The notes under the pieces were generated by a model that was not told where the DNA came from, did not search any database, and saw only the letters and a list, made by a program, of their open reading frames with translations. Below are positions 20,500 through 32,000 of a stretch of DNA of 64,000 nucleotides, in pieces. The DNA comes from Nematopogon swammerdamellus (lineage: Eukaryota; Arthropoda; Insecta; Lepidoptera; Adelidae), in contig OX336343.1 of assembly GCA_946902875.1 (NCBI GenBank), positions 10,219,754-10,283,753 of the forward strand, read 5' to 3'. Every line of letters begins with the position of its first letter. Within the stretch, counting starts at the first letter, position 1. Position numbers and translations under genes: made by a program.

Positions 20500-20760
20500 A
20501 TCGCATTTCGCATTTAGATGCTAGCTAGCTAGCTAGCAGCGGAGCGCAGGCGCTATATAGCATTTAGCATTTAGCAGTACCATAGATAAATAGCACATAC
20601 TTCATTGCTTTGTGCGTTCCAAAACAAACGAACCAACAAAGTTTTACGAACGAAACAGCAATGCTAATTAAAATTAAATGTGATTATTGCTTAGCATTTA
20701 GCATTAATTTTTATTCATCAGGGCGCTTAGCAGTGCTAAATGCTAACGGGGTATTCATTA
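20500..20760. repeat. GCATTTA-rich simple repeat region
   Basis: AGCATTTAGCA-like motifs and GCTAGCTAGCTAGC recur irregularly from 20510 to 20750. No coding signal is visible. Confidence 0.6.
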
Positions 20761-22010
20761 TGAATTAATTTTGTTAATGCTAAGCATAACAAGACTAATT
20801 CCCGGTAGACGCATGACCTAAAGAAATTAATTCCTTTAGAGTCGCTCAAAAGTAAAAACCGGTAGGTACTGGTTGAATGAAAAAAGCGCGATAAACGAAT
20901 ATTGAACGAGGAAACCTGCTGAGGTTGACTAGAAGAAATGTCCTTTGGCAATAAGGCAGAATGCATGAAATATCTGTATACATTTAACATACATATTTAT
21001 CAATAAACAAAAAAAATTACAAGAGCTAACTGCATCCAACACGATAGTCGACCTATGGTGGGTAAGCAGAAAAGAGCTCTCCATACATATTTACGCCGAT
21101 GTTTGTTACTGAAATTCAAGCGAAAAATGCTATCAAATTGAATGAAAGTACTTACTCGTGAAAGGTGACTCCATCTGTGTTCAAGTTTGAATTTTTCGAC
21201 GACTTTTTGCACCAAAGCACTGCACAATGAGGCATTTTGTGACAGACGCGCACGTTCGCTCCGCCTGAGCGGCGGACGGAGACTAAGATCGGTCGCCGGC
21301 GCTAGACTGACGCGCTGGCGCGTGTGCGCCGACGCGCGGCTACCCCTGTCCTCCTATGTATAGCGCCTCCAGGCTTACTGACTCGTGTGCATTAGTGAAC
21401 AGGCGGAAATGGCAATGTACCGGAAGAAGTGTAAACATCTAGTGGAAAGGCACTAAAGGACTTGCATACGAGCGCTGCTAATGTACTCTCCCTACGCAGT
21501 AATATAATGTAAACCGGCCTTAATAGACAACATTATGGTAATGGTAAAATAATCAATATACCTACATCCTACATCGAGTCACTGAGCTATGATAGTATAA
21601 TATATATTCAGTGGTGTTGTGAGTGCGGCTATCCGTGATAAATACCTACCTAAAATCCACTGGAAGTTAGAAAATGGCCAACATATTCACTAAACATTAT
21701 TTTATCTAAGCCGGAAAGAATCATACTAATATTTGCTGCCCCTTCTCAGTTCATTAAAATAATATTTTTTTTTTACTGTCAGGGAATTTGAACTGCAAAG
21801 GAATAAATTCTTATTAGGGATAATTTATAAACAAAACTTGTCTTGTTGCTTTATGTATGCTTTTCCACTGCCTATTATTCTCATGTGTTTGAGTCTATAA
21901 GTCAGTGGCAAACACATAGAAATATTATAACTTTAAATGGGTACATATTGGTAGATCACTGACTCTCTGACTCTCAATACCTACTACGCATAGTGTGTGT
22001 TTATTTTTGT

Positions 22011-22370
22011 TTTTTTTATGGAAACTGGCACTGTTGACTACATCACCTACAACAACCGTCATGTCAGCCCATAACGCCGGGTGAACTAGGTGCCATGTCA
22101 GTGCTTCCCTTCATTTCATGTCAGCTACACTGAACTGAACGAAAAACACACACTATTTACACAGCCGTTTCGCTCAGTGCTGTGGTACCAACCCGGCCGG
22201 GATAAACCCTACCACCTAGTAAGGTAAGAAGAGAAGGGACCTACAGTTTAACGTGGAATCCGAACCACGGTCAGCCTCCAATGGTCGAGCGGTCATCCAT
22301 CCAAGTACTGACCGCGCTCAGCGTTGCTTAACAACAGTCGATAGACCGCACCACTGAGCTAACGAGGCTT
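22011..22370 (-). mobile_element. Family A SINE, complete copy with tRNA/5S chimeric head
   Basis: Read on the minus strand from 22370, the head has a tRNA-like A box (TAGCTCAGTGG). About 50 nt follow that match the 3' half of 5S rRNA (TTAAGCAACG, then GCGCGGTCAGTACTTGGATGG, then TGACCGC), and then a tRNA-like B box (GGTTCGGATTCC). The common body ends in an A-run at 22011-22018. Other copies with this head are at 28014-28330 and 43644-44010. Confidence 0.85.
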
Positions 22371-22913
22371 ACATGTGTTAGTCTATTGTAGTTATTTATT
22401 TATTTTCTTAAAGACACTGCATTTCATCTACTTATGAAAATTCAAAAGAGTGAAAAGTTTATTTGAAACTTTAAACCTAGATATGTTAAAGCTTTTCAAC
22501 TTAAAATCGAAATACGCTTCCACCCTTCCACTATTGATAAGTTTTATTATGATTATTATGCTTTAAAGCTTTAACACAATTTTCCCTTATCTGCCACATG
22601 TCAATATATAGGTACCTACATCAGCCATAAATATGATCTGCGTGATGAACTTGTACGGAGTAACATTTTCAAGGTTAGCCAGTATCTTACCATCACATGG
22701 GTAAACATTGCTAATAATAGGCTCTTATATAAAAACATACTTAGAACAACTATGGGAAATACCACATTATTATTTTCTAATTGGATTCCAATAAGAATTG
22801 GCCAGAAATATGTGAAGTGAGATGGAAATATACGTGCAAACTTTCCCAAAATACATTCCTATGTACTTACCATGAATTATGTAGACCTAATAACGTCGTA
22901 GAGATTCCATATA

Positions 22914-23022
22914 CTAGTTTGCATCGTGGTTAAAGAAACCAGCAGCAACCATGAGATTGGCCAGACTGAGATCTTCGAATGAATCCGCTTCCACGCTGTA
23001 CTTCGCTGGTACTTCCACTACA
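22914..23022 (-). CDS. CMAS: CMAS exon 5 (stop)
   Basis: The exon is 109 nt with a CAGCTGCAG acceptor. It encodes VVEVPAKYSVEADSFEDLSL and a short tail ending FFNHDAN. The stop is at 22914-22916. Confidence 0.9.
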
Positions 23023-26000
23023 CTGCAGCTGTGTTGTAAAACATATAATAGCATGACAAGAAAGAAAGTCTATTGCGCTACTTATGTATTGTCTGTGTGG
23101 GAACATGTGAGGCAATCACACCTACAAGTGAAACAAATTTACCAATGAAATCCACGAACTCAAGAAAAAAACATGAAAAAATAGATAGTAAAAAGACGAA
23201 CACATTCCGCTATATAGTAGTTAGTACTCACAAAGCGAAGTCATGCATGACTCGCAGAGCAGCTCGCACACGACACAATCAGAGCTACCCGAAAAAGAAT
23301 AGCGAACAGCAAAAATCCGTCACGCGCAGTGACTATTTACGTAACCAGAGTACAAAACAAAGCTCGTAAAGAGTGGCGAAGGATGGTTGGGTTGGTAAAG
23401 CGAAAGAAGTTCATGAAACATTTGTCGAAAAGCCACACAACACACACACGTAGTGGTTATATTCTCTTTGACACACACTACTGTGGGTGGGTGGTGCACT
23501 GGCTGGCGGTGCAACTAAGTCAACTAACTACTGTGTGTGCGTGCTGGGTCTGGCACATGAGAGAACAAAATTGACTCTTACGCAGTGCGCTATAGATCAG
23601 CTGTGATGTTTTGGAGGTTAAAAAAAAATTACCGGGGTTAATATAAAGAAGATGCGTCGCGTAGCGACGCATCTTCTATATATCAACCCTAACCTAATGT
23701 TGAGGCGGTGCATGTCGTTTTTGTTACGTTTCGTTTCTGCCACTTCGCGTTTACAATCAGCTGATCTATAGCGCAAGAGTCAATTTTGTTCTTTCATGTG
23801 CCGCTTCGCACTGACTGTGGCCGGTGCGCCTCCTGAAAGACTTCCTGGCTCCTTCCTGGGTCCTTTAGCTCCTTTCGGCAGACTTCGGCTCGAAGGAAAG
23901 TGTGGTATGTAAAAAAGTATGGATGTTGTAAAGTTGGCTTCTGAACTGACATTTAGGTAAACGTTATGTCATTGTAGTGAGATTGTCATGAATTGGCCGC
24001 CGTAATTTACAATTAGGTAATTATTTTTTGATCTGTCTAGGTGTATCACCAGCATCTATTTACCGAATAGCAAACAAAAGAGGGACGTAAATATTATTCG
24101 TTCTGAACCAAAAACACTTTTTGACTTTACAGAAATACGAAACGTTCGAATAAAAATAGCTTAGGTTAAGTTTTTCTGAACTAGAATTTTTATTTAGAAG
24201 TTTAGTGTATCAGCAAGGTAGTTTAATAATTTTTTTTAATAATTTGTACACTTTGCTTCAGGACATATCTGCAGATAAATGGAAAAAATTTTGTGAACAT
24301 GTAAATCTCAAGGCTAGTTCTTTTTACATTGACATCAAAATACATATAAAAGATGCATTAAATTTAAAGATTAAAATATATTAAATATAAATTAAAATAA
24401 AATATAAATTAAAAGATTAAAATATATTTTGTATATTGTATTGTGTGTTTCAGTGCAAAAGTACATTTTGAATAAAAACATCGGCCAATTGATTAAGTGC
24501 GTACTATACTGAATGTTGCTATATAAATCTAAAAAGTGGCTCCATCTTGACTTTGACAGCTCTCATATATTCCTGGTCAGGCTTTACGAGTGATGTTTTG
24601 GTGGTTTAAAAAAAAATAACCAGGGTTAATATAAATATCTATATTAACCCTAACGTAATGTTGAGGCGGTGCATGTGGTTTTTGTTACGTTTCGTTTCGA
24701 GCCAAGTGTTCACGAAAGTAGCCAAAGAAGCCAGGAAGGAGCCGAAACGTCTTTCAGGTGTGGAACGCGTGGGAGGGAGTCGCTGTAGACCATAGAGTAT
24801 GGTTACACTGTTTGTCATACCTTGTAATATCATAAATATTATCTTCTTTATAGCACGAATAAAAAGGTACTTTATTTTCATACCTATGCTTAGCAATCCA
24901 AAGTTAGCATAAAATGTAGGTTCTACTTACTTGTGGTTCTGCAAATATCCCAGTTGTACAATATTTTTTCGGGTGATATAAAATGCTCCGGTTTCCGTCA
25001 ATTCTCCCGCCCAATCTTGGCGCCGAGGTCTCGCTTCCGGTTTGAAATTTATTGCTTCCAAATGACCAACCGTATTCCTCCAACGAAGCTTATAGGTTCT
25101 GTATTCAAGTATTTAGGTACTTAAAAATCAAAACAAGGAAATGCAATGAAATGGAAACGTTCGTCATTATTGATCTATTTAGTTTTAATAATGCTACGTG
25201 TACCTACACTGCCCTCATAAGTAAAAGGACAGTAACAATAAAAACCTAAACTCTCACAAATAGCATAAGTCATTCAATGCCACCTTTTGAATATAAATTA
25301 ACTTCTTTAAACCAATGTTTTTTATCCGAAAAATTCAATAAAAATATTCCTTCGCTGTGAATAGAAAATAATTGTTAATTACTCTGAATTTCATTGAAAA
25401 AAGGTAAATTTTCTCTTCTTCCATACGATGAATGTGGTGATGTCATAAACAAGAAAACCGCGTGTGTAATACTGTTTTTTTACATATGAATTTAGTGGCC
25501 ACATGGTAAATTCATATTCTTATTCATAGCTAATATTATTACATTTAACAATAAATTCAATAATATTAACACACAAAATATTCACAGAATGCATCAATGA
25601 GCGAGCTACCCGACGACGACTGACCGTTACGATTTAATACAATGACGCACGTTCATAAGAATAAAAACAGTTATCAACAGGTTCATAAGCAAGAAGCCAG
25701 TTCCACGACATCGAGAGCCGCTTTTATGTCTATGAACTGTGGATTACTGTGTTTTTTTAATTATGAAATACCCAAAAAAGTCCTTATAGCACAAACGCGT
25801 TTTGCCTTCGAAAAAGACCTAATTTCATTGATTACTGTCATTGATTTTATAGGGGGAGTCAGATGTACCGTCAGCGATGTTTTAAAGGTAACATGAAATT
25901 AGTCTTCAATTATGTCCTAAGATGGCGCCAGGAGTATCGAATTTGAATTAAATAATTATTATAATTTTAAATCTGCTAATTATAGAACGATGCTAAGTGG

Positions 26001-29000
26001 GAACAGCATAGTTAAATTTAAAGATTATTTTATATTAAGTAGAAATTTCAAAATAGTGTATTTTAAGGTTTTCATAATTTTTCCAATAAATATTTTCATG
26101 TTTTGTCAGTCCGTGAGCTTGGCGGATAAAATGTATAATTTCGCCGCTTCTGCATCATAGATGTCAGACCAAAGTTAAGTTGTCCTATTTGTCTATAGAT
26201 GGCATGCCTATTTCTTATTATATTTTTAGTTGCCAAATACCAAGAGGGTGAGTTTAATGTCTTTGCCAAATACCCACCAACCAAACCTGCGTGCAATTCA
26301 AATACGCGCGTGCGGTTAGGATAAAGTGGAGATACCTTCTTTAAAATTATATTTTTTTACCTCACCACCTTTGAAAACGGAAACAAACACGATGGATTAA
26401 ATATAATAATAATAATAAAAATCGTTAGCCATTTATAAGAAAATCGACCTCAACGAAATAATTTGTATGACAGCTACCCTTATTTTTTTTAATTAAAAAA
26501 AACTAAAAAAGGTACCCCTAGATTATCATTTCAAACTACTAAATACGAATTTTGAACGAAATCGGTTGAGCAGTTTAGGCACAAGGTCGCTGGACGGACA
26601 CACACACACACACACACACACATACATGTTTCTCAAAACCACTTTTTTGGGATCGTTGACAGATATATAGCCCAAATCTGTACTGTGTGGGGCCGGTACT
26701 TTAAAAGAATAGCCCCACTGCATCTCTCCCCGTGTATGTCGTAAAAGGCGACTAAGGGATATGACCCCCTTCTTATATTACTAGGTGGTAGGGTTTAACC
26801 CGCCCGGGTTGGTACCACCGCACTGAATGAAAGGTCGGTCCAAACGGCTATGTAAATAGTTTGTGTTTTCCGTCCAGTTCAGTGTAGTCGGCACGACCGA
26901 AGGGAAGCACTGACGTGGCACCAAGTTCACCCGGTGTTATGGGCTGACATCACGGATGTTGTAGGTGATGTAGCCAACCGTGTCAGTTTCAATAAAAAAA
27001 AAAAAAATCAGTCGCATTCTCAACTTCGACATTTTGGACGATCACAATACTTCCTTTCTCCTTACAGTCGCTCGAAAGTAAAAAGCCACCTCCATAGTTT
27101 TTAGCCGTTGCGGTAATTTATCGATCGACGCGCGACGTTCGCTTGTTTTGGAACACGCAAATGTTTGCGTGGAGCGTGCAGGCAAGCGATACGGGTTACT
27201 GCGCGTGGAAAAAGGATGACACAATATCGATGCGATCTCTTGAGACGGTCGGTTCTGTATTCACGCGATACGCACACTACCATAATCGCGGTGTCTCGTT
27301 TTAGTAATAGTTGAAGTATGAACAAAATGTCTTTGAGTATGAAGTAGGGAGTCCAGGCACCGAATTAAAAAAAGTTGAGTCCAGGGCTATTTTTTCCATC
27401 TACGATGCTGCTGGTGGTGTTATACCAAAGAGATTAAAAGAGGGTGGGTTTAATGTATTTGTGATAAGCTTTACAGAATATATAAGTCAATGATATTTTA
27501 TATAAAATTGTAAAATTGTAGATTTTACCGACGACGACACGACAACGAATAAAATAAAAAAATAGTAAATCTGATTTAAATGCAAAATTGATAATAAACC
27601 ATCGCTTCTCTTATATTCTCTATCTTTTTCGGGAGGAAGGAAGGGATTCCTTCCTCGCCCATCTCTCACTCACCTCTCTCCCGGTCTTCTCTCCTCGATC
27701 CCGCCTTCCTCCCCTCCTTCCCCTCACCCTTCACGGACCCCCTCTTTGCCACCTTCCCTTTCGCCCATTCCCTCCCTCTCTCCCTACTTCCCTTCCTCCC
27801 CTCATGTCGCCCCTCCTTCCCATCACCCTCGCATTCCATTCCTCCCCTACTACCCCTCATCCTGTCCGCAACCCCCTCTTACCCCGCCCCTTCCCCCTTT
27901 CAACCTCTCACTCCCTCGATATCCATTCCTCCTCGTTCCCTCTACTACCTCCCTCCCCCACACCTACCCTCATTCACTAACCCTTCCTCCCTCCATACCT
28001 CTCCTCCTCTTCTTCTTTTTTTTATGGAAACTGACATGGTTGGATACATCACCTACAACATCCGTGATGTCGGACATGTCGTGCCGGCTATACTGAACTG
28101 GACGAAAAAAAACGAAAAAACTATTTACATCAAATCTCTTTGATTTACATAGCCGTTTCGACATACGTTTTATTCAGTGCGGTGGTACCAACCCTAGTAA
28201 GGTAAGAAGGGAAGGGTGCTACAGTTTTACGTGGAATCCGAACCACGGTCAGCCTCAAATGGTCGAGCGGTCACCCATCCAAGTGTTGACCGCGCCCAGG
28301 GTTGCCTGCACCACTGAGCTACCCAGGCTGACAAACGTACCTCCCACCCACTCCCCCTTCTTTTCTCTCCCCCTTCCTCTTCCTGACCATTATTCATTAT
28401 TTCTTACCAAAAGCAGTAACTATTGAGTAATCTGTGCCAAAAGCCTAGATAATAAATTTTCATATCCTTACCTAGAGAAATCATGGATTCCCCATACAAA
28501 AACTTTCACCCCTATTTCACCCCTTATTTTTAGGTTTCCGTATCCCTGTACGGAAGCCTATTACTAAGCCTCCGCAGTCTGTCTGTCCGTCCGTCCGTTT
28601 GTCTATCCGAGGGCTGTATCTCTTGAACCGTAATAGGAAGCCCGTTGAAATTTTCACAGAATATGTGTTACTATAGCGGATATAACAACAAATAAGCGGA
28701 GCTAGGTACAACCCAAGTACAACCAAAGAGTTTGTAAATTCTTTGGACCGGAGTAAAACCGCAAACAGGAAATTACAATCTTACACGTTCAACGCCACAT
28801 GAAAAATCCAGTATTTCCGTTTGGGCCACGGGGCTCACCGCTCACCGGTGAGCCTTTCCTTACTGAACCATTCAGGGCATGGGGGTCACCGGTGAGCCGC
28901 GTGAGAGGGCCTACGTAAACGCTTCCTACAAGCCACAGAGCGCAGCTACAAAGCCAATATGGAAGTGAGCCGCATGGCCTTGTAGTCGAAGCGGACGGCG

Positions 29001-32000
29001 TGGTTTTCAAATCCAATAGAAACTTGTAGTTTTTTATTAAGTTAATTGTAACGATGCTAGGGCTGCTCTTAACGATAAGGTAGAAAATAATATTTGTATT
29101 AATAGAATTAATAAAACCAGAAAATAATAAGAAAATATTCGTCAAAATAAAAATGAACATAAAATTTTCTTCATTGCCAAATAAGAAGACATTATTTATT
29201 ACGAAAATAATTTATGAAATTGAACAAAACAAAATATTTATGAAATTGAACAATCACAACATTATCACACTTCTTCAAAGGGTTTAACCATAAACAATAA
29301 AGAATTATCCGTGAGTCATGTTAAAACAAGGCAAACAAAGGAATGGTTTAGTTGGGCTGCTTTGGCAATAAGTGGATACTTTTTTCGACTTGGTTTTAGC
29401 CTGTTTGCTACCCATTATTGGTACGTTCTTTGCATAACATTGGTGACATGTTCTTCTCACTTTTCTGGCCAATCCCTCTTTCCTTTCCAGAGTGTGTTTC
29501 ATTCTCTTCCGTCTTTCTATATGCATTTCATAGTCGCTATCCTCACTCTCCGACAAAAGAATTCGACAGCATCTTCTTTTCGTTGGTTGAACTACGTCTT
29601 CATAGAATCTATTCCGAAACTACGGTTCAGAAGATCTATCTCGATGTTTTCTAACTGCGTTAGCGCTTCTTGTGTTAACTCGAAATCTTCAAAATAATCA
29701 TTTTTGGCGAGAAAAGCGTAAAACATCCTCAATTGTCGACGCAGCCGGACCGGGATTGATCGCTGCGTCCGCGGCGCGCGCGCAACGGGTGGGCCGCGGC
29801 GTGACCCCGCGGCCCCAGCCAACAGAAAAATACAAATCCTTCATAGGAGGCCACACGATCCACCCGTGAGCCTTCTGCTATATCTCGAAAATTAGACGGT
29901 AAAAGTCGCAAATTTTTATTTTCCTTACAAATTACCGCATTTTATAAACTTTGTGATGAAAATCTCAAGTTGATGAAAATTACGGATATAATGAGTTTGG
30001 CTTGGCCCGAACCGAAAAGTACGCTAGGCCCACCGGTGGGTCGTATGGCGTTCAACGTGTTAATTGTGGGCTGATTTTGAAAATTCTTTTTTTGTTTGGT
30101 AGGCCATACTTCAGAGGTGCTCCCATTGAAATTTTATTGAAATTGATTGAGCGGTTTATGAAAAAGCAACAAAATACTATTGGTGTGTGGTTACCTTCAG
30201 CAAAACTTTTGTGATGTGGGCTTTTTCAGCAATTTGCAGTTTGACACATGGCGAATAATTCTGTACCACTTCAACCGATTTCGATTATTCGATTTCGATT
30301 ATTGTTTTTTATGTAATATTGTTTTAAAAATATAAAACCGACTTAAAAAAAATAAACTAGAACTAAAAAGTATTAAATAGGTAGAATAGGTACCTAATAT
30401 TTTGAAATTTTCTCTGTCATTGTATTGAAATACATGAATCGATATTGTCATTCATATTCGGACCCTTGTTTCATGAATATTCTAAATTTGAAATCTTTTC
30501 CGACCGGCCAGATGCGTTTAATATATTATAATACGAGTACGAGTACCATCGAGCTGGTCTGATGATGGAGACGGAAGGTGGCCATAGGAACTCCTAAACT
30601 ACACATGATAAACCCATCGTGTTTGGGCTCGTTGAATTTGTCATCACGAGCAATTTACTTTAGACCTAGGAGATTCTCAATTCGACGGTATGTTTTCTTT
30701 TTTTGGATGTTTGTTACGCGATTACTCCGTCAATTATTGTGGGCCGATTTTGAAAATTCTTTTTTTTTGTTTGAAAGGGGATAACCATGACGTGGTTCCA
30801 TTTTAATTTGGTCGAGATCAGATTGGAAAGCGAGGCGGAATCGCGAGGCCGAAGGTCGAGCGATTCCGCCGAGTACATTAATAGCAAAAAATTCCAAAAA
30901 AAAACTGTGAAATAAAAAACTATTTAAAAAAATATATAAAAACCGCCTTCAAAAATGTATGAAATAAAAAAAATCGAACCCTAGAGTTGAAGGCGGTGCT
31001 AAAGCAAGCAAAAATGATACATGAAAGAAAACATGCGTGGATGATATCCTTTGTGATTTGTGTAGCCTTCTTTAGCACCGCCTTCAACTCTAGGGTTCGA
31101 TTTTTTTAATTTCATAAATTTTTTAAGGCAGTTTTCATATTTTTTTTTACATACAATGCTGACATTATTAGAATGAAGAGTGACGAGTATTTGTTTAACT
31201 GTTCAACTAAATAAATACGTTCTATCCACAGAGCACGGAATACACGGAGCACGGAAACTAACACTTCTTGTGTTAGTTTAATTGTAAATTGTCATAATTT
31301 TATTATTCAAATATAATTAAAAATTTTGGAATTTACATAAATAATGTTCTTTATAAATATAAATGAAAGCGCCATCTTTTGTCTAGTAGCAGTAATTCTA
31401 CAGCCTAGTGACAATTAAAGGTACCTAGATACATGTTGTATTTCAACTAGATAGCGCCCTTAGTATAGAAGTATTAACAAACATTAACGCCACCTGTTTG
31501 TTTTACGACAACATCAAGAAAAATTATTAACGCCCTCTGTTGGTTTTACGATTTACAACGTTACCAAATTTGTTATATGGAGTGGTCTATCTGTCCCGAC
31601 AGGGTTATAAAATCAATGATTACTGTACATTTATTTAACAAAAGTGCTCTAAATCGCACCTAGATGGCGTCCACAGTCATATCTCAATTTGTCGAAAATT
31701 CTGGATTACTGTCCTTATTTATTTTACTTATGAGGGCAGTTTATTGTAGGAAAGTAAAGTTCGCGATTATAACAAGAGAAAGACTTGGATATAACCTTGT
31801 CACAGAAAAAATGCAGTCGTACGCAGGTGGACGAAGGAGGAGTTCTACCGCAACTTTCAAGTCGGAAGCTCGAGTAAAAGGAGACGTAGCCTGCAACAGC
31901 GCCACCACATCCACGTCTTTCCGAGATGCCAAGAACTCAGCTACGCCCCACAGTGACGGCGCCACGTCGCTTGCGGTTACGCTGGACCGATGAAACACTT

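Larger units (their letters stand above)
18124..21520. mobile_element. 3.4-kb TIR element with TAA duplication and internal satellite
   Basis: AGGCCGGTTTACATTAT at 18124-18140 and its exact reverse complement at 21504-21520 form 17-bp terminal repeats. TAA flanks both sides (18121-18123, 21521-21523). Subterminal copies such as AAGTTTACATTA follow the left end. No transposase frame was recognised. The interior holds a LINE scrap (18435-18750), AT-rich DNA and the six-unit satellite at 19863-20462. It is probably a non-autonomous Harbinger/ISL2EU-like element with nested additions. Confidence 0.6.

Noticed and set aside
22270..22370. 5S rRNA gene
   Set aside because: Only the central third resembles 5S rRNA; both ends are tRNA-like or SINE sequence, and it is repeated with SINE bodies.
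27588..28096. Pro/Ser-rich ORFs on plus, Arg/Gly-rich ORFs on minus
   Set aside because: Products of the pyrimidine tract, with no independent coding evidence.
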